Below the pieces are notes generated by a model. It saw only the letters and a list, made by a program, of their open reading frames with translations, searched no databases and had not been told where the DNA came from. Positions 27,501-35,002 of a DNA stretch of 64,000 nt are shown here, one piece after another. Numbering within the stretch: position 1 is the stretch's first letter; the number at the start of each line of letters is the position of its first letter. The position numbers and the translations under genes are program-made. This stretch comes from Clostridiales bacterium (GTDB lineage Bacteria > Bacillota > Clostridia > Saccharofermentanales > Saccharofermentanaceae). The stretch is from contig JAGCGK010000024.1 in NCBI GenBank assembly GCA_017649645.1, positions 1-64,000 on the forward strand. Reading direction: 5' to 3'.

Positions 27501-28343
27501 TGCAACATCCATAAGGCAAACAGGCTTTTGGGAAATGCGCTCACCGTATACTTCTTCTCGTGTGGAAAGATAATCTTTGTATGTTTCTTTGATCTCTTCT
27601 GTAAGAGCATCATCGCCCTCGAACTTGATGTCCTCGAGCTGTGTAAGGAATGTTGTATGTCTGCAGTGGTCAGACCAGTATGTATCAAGAACTCTGATCT
27701 CAGTAACTGTCGGATCTCTGTCGATCTCCTTAAAGAAGTCCTTAGTAAAGATGATATCAGCTTTACTCATTGCAAGACCCATGTTACCGCGCAAAGTCTC
27801 AAGCTCGTCGTCGGACATATCCTTAAATCCTGTGATAGTCTCAACAGTTGTAGGGATATCATATGTATCCTTCAACGTCTCAGGCTTAACATCGGAAGCC
27901 TTACGTGATTCAACCGGGTTGATAAGATACTTATCGATCTCTGCCTTCTGCTCTTCTGTGAGTGAACCGAAAAAGACAACGATCTTAGCTGTCTTTACAA
28001 GAGGTCTTTCCTTCTGTGTGAGGAACTGAACGCACTGTGCTGCAGAATCAGCTCTCTGATCATACTGACCAGGAAGTGCTTCGATACCCAATACATAGCA
28101 GGCATCTGAAGTATCGATAGTCTCGTCATAAACGTTATCTACCGGTGGCTCAGAGAAAACAACTTTCTTTGCTTCTTCGTACTCCTCATCGGTAATACCT
28201 GAGACATCATACCTGTTGTAGATCTTAACAGACTCGAGAGTCGAGATACCGAGGTCTGACTTCAGATCTTTGAGAATGCCTCTTGCCTCGACTGCAAAAG
28301 GAAGTTTTTTCTCAGAAAAGATTCTGCGAACTTCTTGTGACAT
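24561..28343 (-). CDS. purL: Phosphoribosylformylglycinamidine synthase, single-chain form
   Basis: This enzyme makes formylglycinamidine ribonucleotide in step four of purine synthesis. The 1260-residue chain contains the N-terminal linker region, two AIRS-like FGAM synthase halves (including NETHNHPTEIEPFGGAATCLGG and GGKDSMSGTF) and a C-terminal class I glutaminase domain with nucleophile Cys in LGICNGFQ, followed by the His/Glu region. It therefore combines what Bacillus makes as PurS, PurL and PurQ. No other pur gene is adjacent. Confidence 0.96.
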   Translation of the reverse strand: MSQEVRRIFSEKKLPFAVEARGILKDLKSDLGISTLESVKIYNRYDVSGITDEEYEEAKKVVFSEPPVDNVYDETIDTSDACYVLGIEALPGQYDQRADSAAQCVQFLTQKERPLVKTAKIVVFFGSLTEEQKAEIDKYLINPVESRKASDVKPETLKDTYDIPTTVETITGFKDMSDDELETLRGNMGLAMSKADIIFTKDFFKEIDRDPTVTEIRVLDTYWSDHCRHTTFLTQLEDIKFEGDDALTEEIKETYKDYLSTREEVYGERISQKPVCLMDVATMAMRKLKKDGKIADLDESEEINACSIKIRIDVDGEMKDYILMFKNETHNHPTEIEPFGGAATCLGGAIRDPLSGRSYVYQAMRVTGAGDPTVPVSMTLKGKISQKKIVRTAAAGYSSYGNQIGLATGQVDEIYHPGYVAKRMEIGAVIGAAPAENIVRERPIPGDIVVLLGGRTGRDGIGGATGSSKAHDEKSVLTCGAEVQKGNPPTERKIQRLFRNPKVTKLIVRCNDFGAGGVSVAIGELADGLKINLDLVPKKYEGLDGTEIAISESQERMACVIHKEDREEFLKYADEENLEAIVVAEVTEEPSMKMIWNGNTIVDLPRSFIDTNGASQFADAVVTKPNEGSYIDSDNKSYVAGDFKKSLLGALNSLEGCSRKGLIQRFDSTIGAGSVIMPYGGNYQTSPEEGMACKIPLDHGTTKSCSVMTYGFDPYFTEWNPYCGSYHAVLESLLKLLCMGVDPLTARLTFQEYFERMSSNEAWGKPLQALLGSYKAQLDFGTASIGGKDSMSGTFNDIHVPPTLVSFAVGMTTTDKLITATLTGTAQRLYYIKVGRNENGYYKKDHALRVIKAVKELTSRGLLKNAAVVKSSGIASRTVEMLVGNKLGFTFSSDIDEKTLFEKSLATVILAVDKDGNAIDKIEMVGGKFLGQTNDSGIITYKDSSVSIDEALEAYESKLEPIFHTVAEDGTMPCEVKEFKTDKTFKAAPNVLKGAKPRVIIPVFPGTNCEIDTARAFERAGGEADIFVIRNKSQLEITESLQTLAKKINDSNIIMLPGGFSAGDEPEGSGKFFAAAFRNQYVTDAVRDLLFNRDGLMLGICNGFQSLIKLGLVPYGDIKELTAESPTLTFNNIGRHQNVYCKTKIISNNSPWLTMVNPGEIYNVPASHGEGRFVASDAFVQKLIENGQVATCYVDDKGELSNKTNFNPNGSVCAIEGILSPDGRVLGKMCHSERYDPDLCKNIPGEKDQKIFESGIAYFL

Positions 28344-28382
28344 AATTAATCCTCCACACTTGTTTATATTAGAATTCTATAA

Positions 28383-30299
28383 TCATTCGATAGTTTTTTC
28401 CAAGAGTTTTGAGTTATATTCCAAAAATCTCTTAAGGCCTTCCGAATCAAGAGAGCCGTGAGCTAGTCTTGCCTGATCATATACATGCAAAGCAAGTCGG
28501 TCAGCTTCTTCATCCTTGGTGCCTAGTTCCTTCATGGCTGTGAGCTTGGAGATCAAAGGACTGTCGGTATTAACGACTAAGTCTTCCTTGATCGGGAACA
28601 TTGAATCGAGATCTTTATAAGGATCATCTTCCTTGCCAGTGCTCATCTTCTCGAACTGCTTACGCATCTCAGCCATTCTTCTGGCTTCCTCTGTCTCTCT
28701 GATGAAAGCAGGCATCTGGTCATTACCCAAAGCCATAACGGATACTTCAAGCTTATCATCATTCAATGCCTTACGGAAAAGATCAGAGAGCTTATCCTTA
28801 ACTTCAGTATCGCCTTCCTTACCGGAAAGTTCACTGTCTACTCTCTTGAACTTGAAGTTCTGATACTTGTATTCGAGGAATGAGATAAAGTTGTTATCAA
28901 GTTCCTCATCAAGGATGATTACCTTAAATCCGTCTTTCTCAGCCATTGAGACATAAGCTGCCTGAGCTGTCGGATCAGTTGTATATCTGATCGTATCCTT
29001 GCCGTCTGTAAGTTCTGAGATAGTTGCAAATCCGCCGTCATTGAGCTTGAACAGGCAGATGTCCTTTGTTTTCTCATAGAACTTTTCTTCCTTCATCATT
29101 CCGTACTTAACGAATACGGAGATGTCAGACCAGTATTTCTCGAAAGATTCTCTGTCCTTCTTGAAAACATCATTAAGCTTATCGGATACTTTTCGAATGA
29201 TATGGGAAGAAAGCTTCTTAACATATTCATCCTGCTGCAGAGCGGATCTTGAGACATTCAAAGGAAGATCGGAGCAATCAAGACAACCTTTCAAGAGGAA
29301 GAGGAAATCAGGAATGATCTCTTCTATATTGTCTGCTACGAAAACCTGATGATTGTAGATCTTGATCCTGCCTTCAAGGCTCTGATATACGTTATCTGTC
29401 TTAGGGAAATAAAGGATTCCCTGAAGGTTGAACGGATAGTCCATGTTGAGATGGATCCAGAACAAAGGATCTCTCATATCAGGGAAAACACTGTGGTAGA
29501 ACTCTTTATACTCTTCCTCAGTACACTCGGACGGTTTCTTTGTCCAAAGCGGCTCAGGATTATTGAGAGGATGCTTCTCGTTTGATGGAGCAACATACTC
29601 CTCGCCCTTCTCCTCTTTCTCTTTACGGTTCTTCTCCTGTTCCTCAGCCTGCTTCTTGTCAGCTTCGATATCCGTGAAGTAGATCTTTGTAGGAACAAAG
29701 GAGCAATACTTACGAAGGATCTCTCTTATCTTCATGGCATCGAAAATGCCCTGTGCCTCTTCTGAAAGCTTAAGAGTGATAACCGTACCTCTGGTTTCTT
29801 TTGAGGACTCGGATATCTCATATTCCATACCGTCTTCGGATTTCCAAAGGACCGGCTCTGCATCCTTAACAAATGACTTAGTGTCGATGGTTACTTCATC
29901 TGCAACCATAAATGCGGAGTAGAATCCGAGACCGAAATGACCGATGATTCCTGCTTTATCTGTGGACTGTTCCTGATACTTGGTAACAAAATCCATAGCA
30001 CCGGAGAAAGCGATCTGGTTGATGTATTTCTCGATCTCCTCTGCTGTCATACCGATTCCGTTATCTTCAAATGCAATAGTCTTGTTTGCATCATCATAGA
30101 TAACATCAATGCGGTAATCCTCATTTTCTGTTGCTTCAGCCTGACCGAGTTCAACAAGTCTTTTGAATTTGGCAACTGCATCACAACAGTTTGATACCAA
30201 CTCACGGACAAAGATGTCCTGATCAGAATAAAGCCACTGTCTTATTACCGGAAAGATATTTTCGGTCGTGACCGTTACTTTACCAGTTTTTAATGACAT
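28383..30299 (-). CDS. htpG: Chaperone HtpG (Hsp90 family)
   Basis: HtpG is the bacterial Hsp90. The 638-residue protein has the N-terminal GHKL ATPase region (RELVSNCCDA with the ATP-contacting Asn and Asp, DNGIGMTAEE and GHFGLGFYSAFMVAD), a charged linker near 225-255, the middle domain and a C-terminal dimerisation domain. A GGGAGG site stands nine bases before the ATG. It lies between purL and the class IV aminotransferase and shows no CIRCE element. Confidence 0.96.
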   Translation of the reverse strand: MSLKTGKVTVTTENIFPVIRQWLYSDQDIFVRELVSNCCDAVAKFKRLVELGQAEATENEDYRIDVIYDDANKTIAFEDNGIGMTAEEIEKYINQIAFSGAMDFVTKYQEQSTDKAGIIGHFGLGFYSAFMVADEVTIDTKSFVKDAEPVLWKSEDGMEYEISESSKETRGTVITLKLSEEAQGIFDAMKIREILRKYCSFVPTKIYFTDIEADKKQAEEQEKNRKEKEEKGEEYVAPSNEKHPLNNPEPLWTKKPSECTEEEYKEFYHSVFPDMRDPLFWIHLNMDYPFNLQGILYFPKTDNVYQSLEGRIKIYNHQVFVADNIEEIIPDFLFLLKGCLDCSDLPLNVSRSALQQDEYVKKLSSHIIRKVSDKLNDVFKKDRESFEKYWSDISVFVKYGMMKEEKFYEKTKDICLFKLNDGGFATISELTDGKDTIRYTTDPTAQAAYVSMAEKDGFKVIILDEELDNNFISFLEYKYQNFKFKRVDSELSGKEGDTEVKDKLSDLFRKALNDDKLEVSVMALGNDQMPAFIRETEEARRMAEMRKQFEKMSTGKEDDPYKDLDSMFPIKEDLVVNTDSPLISKLTAMKELGTKDEEADRLALHVYDQARLAHGSLDSEGLKRFLEYNSKLLEKTIE

Positions 30300-30320
30300 A
30301 TATATACGCCTCCCAAAATG

Positions 30321-31187
30321 TTAATCGTTCTTATGCTGCTCGTAATAGTTTTCTACGATCTCTTTGTACATCTGCTGGATCTTGATGACGAGCTCATCAT
30401 TAACAGAGTCAAACTGTACTTCATTGATCGAAGAGATAGGAAGAATATCAAAAGGCGTGCTGCTTACGAAAACAGCAACCTTATGTTCCGGATCCATAAG
30501 CTGTTTTAAGCCGAATGTCTTATAACGAAGTTCAAGACCTGCTTTCTGCAAAGCCTCGAGTACGTATTTTCTCGTGATACCTATAAGGATAAGGTCATTT
30601 GTTGCTGAATATATCTCACCGTCAACGATAGCGAAGAAGTTGGACTTGGAGCCTTCAGTTATCTCGCCCTGCTTGTTTTCGAGCAAGACCTCATAAGGCA
30701 TGCCGTAAGGCGTAGCCTCAGTAAACTTCTTTGCAACAGCATCCTTGTACTCAGTTCTGAAGATCTTTACATGCGGTGCAACACGCTCCCACTGAAGGAT
30801 ATTAGTAGCAATGCCCTTCTCGAAAACTTCCTTTGACGGAATATTGGCTTCGCAGATATGAAATACAGTGTGTTCTCTGGTGATGACTACACGCATGTTT
30901 CCCTCATACTCACCCAATGCCAAAGCGTTGAGATAGTTAAGAAGAGCAAACCTGAGATACTTGGTATCAACATAAAAGCCTTCTGAAGCCTTTACGGAAT
31001 TGCTTAAACGATCAAGATGATCTTCAAGGAAGAGAAGCACACCTTTATAGATCCTTACTGTTTCATAATAGATCGTGTCATAACACGGTTCAAAATATTC
31101 CATGGCAGTTTCAGAATTACTGCTAACAAGTCTGCCGTCGATCATAAGGATATTAGAGAGATTATTCTCGATCATAGGATATGCCAT
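30321..31187 (-). CDS. Class IV aminotransferase (D-alanine or branched-chain type)
   Basis: A 288-residue fold-type IV PLP enzyme. The block LENKQGEITEGSKSNFFAIVDGEIYSA contains the conserved E, G and N of the family, and a lysine in HVKIF stands where the PLP lysine is expected, though this alignment is by eye. The family includes D-amino-acid and branched-chain aminotransferases and aminodeoxychorismate lyase; the substrate cannot be decided from sequence. GGAGG precedes the ATG by eight bases. It is divergent from argG. Confidence 0.8.
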   Translation of the reverse strand: MAYPMIENNLSNILMIDGRLVSSNSETAMEYFEPCYDTIYYETVRIYKGVLLFLEDHLDRLSNSVKASEGFYVDTKYLRFALLNYLNALALGEYEGNMRVVITREHTVFHICEANIPSKEVFEKGIATNILQWERVAPHVKIFRTEYKDAVAKKFTEATPYGMPYEVLLENKQGEITEGSKSNFFAIVDGEIYSATNDLILIGITRKYVLEALQKAGLELRYKTFGLKQLMDPEHKVAVFVSSTPFDILPISSINEVQFDSVNDELVIKIQQMYKEIVENYYEQHKND

Positions 31188-31332
31188 AAAAGATTCCTCC
31201 TATAAATATACATACGATAAATTCTATACTTAAATCGATTTTTTTAAAAGAAAATATTGCACAAAAAATATAAAGTTCTATATTAATAATAGTTGTTTTT
31301 CGAGAATACTCACGAAAACACGGAATTTACTG

Positions 31333-31361
31333 TTGACGAATAATATGCGCAGTGCTATTAT
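31333..31361 (+). promoter_or_regulatory. argG promoter
   Basis: TTGACG (31333-31338) and TATTAT (31356-31361) are separated by exactly 17 bases, and TGC immediately before the -10 gives an extended -10. Initiation near 31368 would put the two ARG-box-like sites at and just after the start. Confidence 0.8.
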
Positions 31362-31362
31362 G

Positions 31363-31396
31363 TGCAAAGTTATTCAAGAATTTGCATAAATATTCA
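31363..31396 (+). promoter_or_regulatory. Tandem ARG-box-like operators before argG
   Basis: Two sites fit the ArgR pattern TGAAT-4 bases-ATTCA with one or two mismatches: TGCAA-AGTT-ATTCA (31363-31376) and TGCAT-AAAT-ATTCA (31383-31396). Their centres are 20 bases apart, about two helical turns, the spacing at which ArgR hexamers bind paired boxes. They overlap the predicted start and precede the argG ribosome site, so repression by the ArgR encoded at 1147-1620 is expected. Confidence 0.7.
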
Positions 31397-31414
31397 TTCA
31401 TATGGAGGTGCCCT

Positions 31415-32629
31415 ATGGCAAAAGAAAAGTTTTTATTGGCTTACTCAGGCGGCCTTGATACATCAATCATCATCCCATGGCTTCTTGAGCACTATGACTG
31501 TGAAGTAGTTGCTTACTGTGGTGAAGTTGGCGTTGGTGTAGATCACGATTATCTCGAGAAGAAAGCACTCAAGTGCGGCGCTATCAAGTGCATCATCGAA
31601 GATATCTCTGAGGAGTTCGTTTCTGACTTCGTATTCCCTACACTCAAGGCTAACGCAGTTTACGAGGGTAAATACCTCTTGGGTACTTCCATGGCTCGTC
31701 CGGTTATCGCTAAGCACTTCGTTGAGGCTGCTCATGCTAACGGATGTACAACGATCGTTCATGGCTGTACAGGTAAAGGTAACGACCAGGTAAGATTCGA
31801 GCTTTCCATCAAGGCACTCGATCCTGATATGAAGATCCTTGCTCCATGGAGAATCTGGGATATCAAGTCCCGTGATGAGGAGATCGACTACGCTAACGCA
31901 CGCGGAATCGAAGTTCCTGTTACAAAAGAGAACAACTACTCCAAGGATGAGAACCTCTGGCACCTCTCTCACGAGGGTATGGATCTTGAAGATCCTGCAA
32001 ATGAACCTCAGCTCGATAAGATCCTCGAACTCATGGTTTCACCTGAGAAGGCACCTGATACACCTACATATGTAACTATCAAGTTCGAGAAGGGTGTTCC
32101 TGTTGAAGTTGACGGTCAGAAGCTCTCTCCTGCTGATCTTTTGAGATACTGCAACAAGGTTGCTGCTGCTAACGGTGTCGGTATCGCTGATATCGTTGAG
32201 AACCGTCTTGTCGGTATGAAGAGCCGTGGCGTTTATGAGACTCCGGGCGGAACACTTCTTTTCGCAGCTCACCGTGAGCTCGAGCTCTTGACTGTTGAGC
32301 GTGACACGATCCACTATAAGGATCTCGTAGCTCAAAAGTTCTCCGAGCTCGTATACTATGGTCAGTGGTTCCACCCACTCCGCGAAGCTCTTTCTGCTTT
32401 CGTTGATAAGACACAGGAAGTTGTTACCGGTGAAGTTAAGATGAAGCTCTACAAGGGTAACTGCACACCTGCAGGAACAACATCACCATTCTCTCTCTAT
32501 GATCCTGAGATCGCTACATTCGAGGCTGATGACGTTTACGATCAGGCTGATGCAGGCGGATTCATCAACTGCTTCGGTCTCCCTATGAAGGTCAACGCTA
32601 AGATGAAGCAGAAGAATGGTCTTCTCTGA
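31415..32629 (+). CDS. argG: Argininosuccinate synthase
   Basis: ArgG joins citrulline and aspartate using ATP. The 404-residue enzyme starts [23 protein letters not shown] with the PP-loop SGGLDTS, and contains [15 protein letters not shown], typical of the family. GGAGGTG lies four bases before the ATG at 31415; the frame stays open for 21 codons upstream but that stretch is promoter and operator DNA. A strong terminator at 32647 separates it from the downstream genes that lead to argH. Confidence 0.97.
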   Translation: MAKEKFLLAYSGGLDTSIIIPWLLEHYDCEVVAYCGEVGVGVDHDYLEKKALKCGAIKCIIEDISEEFVSDFVFPTLKANAVYEGKYLLGTSMARPVIAKHFVEAAHANGCTTIVHGCTGKGNDQVRFELSIKALDPDMKILAPWRIWDIKSRDEEIDYANARGIEVPVTKENNYSKDENLWHLSHEGMDLEDPANEPQLDKILELMVSPEKAPDTPTYVTIKFEKGVPVEVDGQKLSPADLLRYCNKVAAANGVGIADIVENRLVGMKSRGVYETPGGTLLFAAHRELELLTVERDTIHYKDLVAQKFSELVYYGQWFHPLREALSAFVDKTQEVVTGEVKMKLYKGNCTPAGTTSPFSLYDPEIATFEADDVYDQADAGGFINCFGLPMKVNAKMKQKNGLL

Positions 32630-32646
32630 TCTTTTTGAATTCTTAT

Positions 32647-32682
32647 GAGGGGGTCGCGTTGCGATCCCCTCTTTTTCTTTTT
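32647..32682 (+). terminator. Intrinsic terminator after argG
   Basis: An 11-base stem (GAGGGGGTCGC with GCGATCCCCTC, one G-T pair) with a three-base loop is followed by TTTTTCTTTTT. It stands between argG and the small genes before argH and should reduce read-through. Confidence 0.9.
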
Positions 32683-32700
32683 CGAGAGGAGTGATCAAAT

Positions 32701-32973
32701 ATGTATTTTGTTCCGGACGGAACCGAAAGATGCGGATTTTACGAATGTGCTGACTGTGATAACAGGTTTCTTGACACAAGGATCGCACCGACTCTCGTTT
32801 GCCCTTACTGCGGCAAAGAAGTCGACATGGAGATAGGACCTGACGAAGAAATGCCGGTACAAAGAGAATCAGCAAAGCTCATCGAGATGATCGAAGGTAC
32901 CGAAAACGTTGAAAAATACGATACATTGCTAAGCTTAGCCATCACAGGCGGAGATTTTAACTGGATAGATTAG
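32701..32973 (+). CDS. Small zinc-ribbon-like protein
   Basis: A 90-residue protein with CxxC pairs at C16/C19 and C34/C37 and a further C11, a plausible zinc ribbon, followed by an acidic helical C-terminal half ending DFNWID. No established family is recognised. A GAGAGGAG ribosome site precedes the ATG by about eight bases. It begins 18 bases after the argG terminator and is followed by a GNAT gene after nine bases, so the two may work together. Its role is unknown. Confidence 0.75.
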   Translation: MYFVPDGTERCGFYECADCDNRFLDTRIAPTLVCPYCGKEVDMEIGPDEEMPVQRESAKLIEMIEGTENVEKYDTLLSLAITGGDFNWID

Positions 32974-32982
32974 GAGCAGATT

Positions 32983-33441
32983 ATGGACATCAATTACAGG
33001 TTAATGAAGATCGAAGATTATCAGCAGGCTTACGACCTCTGGATCTTGTGCGGAAACGGTCTGAACAATAAGGATGATTCCCCTGAAGGCATCTCAAAAT
33101 ATTTAAAGCGTAATCCGTCAACTTCATTCGTTGCCGTTTGTGATGAGAAAATAATTGGTGTAATATTATGTGGACACGACGGAAGACGCGGGATCATACA
33201 GCATGCATGCGTTTCACCTGACTATAGAAGATCAGGTGTCGGTGCCAAGCTTGTCGACCTGGCGCTCGAAGCATTAAAAGCTGAAGGTATCACCAAAGTC
33301 CTTCTTGTCGCATTCAAGAAAAACGAAGGCGGAAACAGGTTCTGGGAATCACAGGGATTCACTCTCCGTGAGGATCTGAATTACAGAAACAAAGCACTGA
33401 CAGAAATGATCAGAATAGACCCTGATTACATAAAGGAGTAA
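32983..33441 (+). CDS. GNAT family N-acetyltransferase
   Basis: A 152-residue acetyltransferase of the GNAT fold. Motif A reads HACVSPDYRRSGVGAKLVDLAL, with the acetyl-CoA pyrophosphate loop RRSGVG at 82-87, and motif B covers NRFWESQGF. The substrate is not predictable. Its position between argG and argH raises the possibility of a link to arginine metabolism such as acetylglutamate formation, but sequence alone does not show it. It is followed by argH after seven bases, with AAGGAG ahead of argH. Confidence 0.85.
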   Translation: MDINYRLMKIEDYQQAYDLWILCGNGLNNKDDSPEGISKYLKRNPSTSFVAVCDEKIIGVILCGHDGRRGIIQHACVSPDYRRSGVGAKLVDLALEALKAEGITKVLLVAFKKNEGGNRFWESQGFTLREDLNYRNKALTEMIRIDPDYIKE

Positions 33442-33448
33442 TAACGAT

Positions 33449-34810
33449 ATGGCTAAGAAAATGTGGGCAGGCAGATTTGAAAAGGCTACTGACGAGGCAG
33501 TTAACGATTTTAACTCTTCCCTTCCTTTCGACTGCAGGATGTACAAACAGGATATCGAGGGATCTGTAGCGCACAGCAAGATGCTCGCAAAGCAAGGAAT
33601 CATCTCACAAGAGGATGCAGATAAGATCCGCGAAGGACTCCTTTCAATCATGGATGATATCGATTCAGGCAAACTTACATTTGACTCTGATGCAGAAGAT
33701 ATTCACATGTTCATAGAAGAAGAACTCACAAACCGTATCGGAGATGCCGGAAAACGCCTTCATACAGGAAGAAGCCGTAATGACCAGGTTGCTTTGGACC
33801 AGAGACTTTATGCTATCGACGAAGCATATGAGATCATGAGTCTTGTAGGTGAACTTCGCGATACTCTTATCGATATCGCCAAGGATAACCTCCATACATA
33901 TATGCCGGGTTATACCCACCTTCAGAGAGCTCAGCCTATAACATTTGCTCACTATCTTTCAGCTTATATCGAGATGTTCGGAAGAGATATGGCTCGTCTT
34001 GAGGAAGCTATCTCCAGAACCAACATCTCTCCTTTGGGTTCCGGCGCTCTCGCAGGAACAACTTATCCTCTGGACCGTGAATTCGTTGCTGACGAACTCG
34101 GAATGGATGATGTTACAAAGAACTCTCTCGACGGCGTTGCCGACCGTGACTGGGCTATCGAGATCTCATCATTTGCATCAATTCTCATGATGCACCTTTC
34201 AAGACTTTCCGAAGAGATCATCCTTTATTCTTCCCAGGAGTTTAAGTTCATCGAACTTGATGATGCTTATTCCACAGGTTCATCAATGATGCCTCAGAAG
34301 AAAAATCCTGACGTAGCAGAACTTACAAGGGGTAAGACAGGTCGTGTATACGGAGACCTCATCTCCCTTCTCGTTATCATGAAGGGCCTTCCTCTCACCT
34401 ACAACAAAGATATGCAGGAAGTTCAGGAAGCACTCTTTGATGTAGTAGATACCATCAAAGGCGTTCTTGTTCCGTTCACCGGAATGATCAAGACAATGAC
34501 TATCCGTAAGGACAACATGGAAACAGCTGCATTGGGCGGTTTTACAAATGCTACTGACCTTGCTGATTATCTTGTTCGTAAAGGAATCCCGTTCAGAAGC
34601 ACACATGAGATCTCCGGTAAACTTGTTCACTATTGTATCGAAAACAATAAATCACTTCTCGACCTCAAACTCGATGAATTCAGACAGTTCTCAGATCTCA
34701 TCGATGAAGATGTTTATGACGCTATCTCACTTAAGACCTGCGTCGAGAAACGACTTGTTACCGGCGGTCCTTCACCGGATGCTATGAATGATTATCTTAG
34801 CAAACTTTGA
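33449..34810 (+). CDS. argH: Argininosuccinate lyase
   Basis: ArgH splits argininosuccinate into arginine and fumarate. The 453-residue protein has the fumarase/aspartase superfamily signature GSSMMPQKKNPD near 281-292, the TGRSRNDQV block near 108-116 and the HTYMPGYTHLQRAQP segment. Start and ribosome site (AAGGAG with a ten-base spacer) are normal. It ends the arginine locus, with a terminator at 34820. Confidence 0.97.
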   Translation: MAKKMWAGRFEKATDEAVNDFNSSLPFDCRMYKQDIEGSVAHSKMLAKQGIISQEDADKIREGLLSIMDDIDSGKLTFDSDAEDIHMFIEEELTNRIGDAGKRLHTGRSRNDQVALDQRLYAIDEAYEIMSLVGELRDTLIDIAKDNLHTYMPGYTHLQRAQPITFAHYLSAYIEMFGRDMARLEEAISRTNISPLGSGALAGTTYPLDREFVADELGMDDVTKNSLDGVADRDWAIEISSFASILMMHLSRLSEEIILYSSQEFKFIELDDAYSTGSSMMPQKKNPDVAELTRGKTGRVYGDLISLLVIMKGLPLTYNKDMQEVQEALFDVVDTIKGVLVPFTGMIKTMTIRKDNMETAALGGFTNATDLADYLVRKGIPFRSTHEISGKLVHYCIENNKSLLDLKLDEFRQFSDLIDEDVYDAISLKTCVEKRLVTGGPSPDAMNDYLSKL

Positions 34811-34819
34811 TCCTATTTC

Positions 34820-34853
34820 AGCCTGTCTCATCTGAGACAGGCTTTATTTTTCT
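34820..34853 (+). terminator. Intrinsic terminator after argH
   Basis: A perfect 11-base stem (AGCCTGTCTCA with TGAGACAGGCT) with a short loop is followed by TTATTTTTCTC. Confidence 0.9.
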
Positions 34854-34926
34854 CTGATTGCAAAATAAGCATCCCTATTTTGCTTTATAGTGCAAATACT
34901 CATTTTTTCCGCAAAATAAAATTTTG

Positions 34927-34954
34927 TTGATATGTGTTGTTGTAGTAATATAGA
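34927..34954 (+). promoter_or_regulatory. Probable promoter of the DUF4214 gene
   Basis: TTGATA (34927-34932) is followed after 16 bases by TATAGA (34949-34954). It lies in the 192-base gap after argH and about 40 bases before the next start codon. Confidence 0.5.
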
Positions 34955-35002
34955 AAAAGGTTTTACCAAACTAAAAATATTATTAAGAGGAAGGGATGTA
35001 CT

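Noticed and set aside
31352..31414. Upstream extension of argG by 21 codons
   Set aside because: This stretch holds the -10 and the ARG-box sites; GGAGGTG fits only the ATG at 31415.
31363..31414. T-box or riboswitch before argG
   Set aside because: The predicted leader is only about 45 bases and has no specifier stem or terminator; operator sites explain it better.
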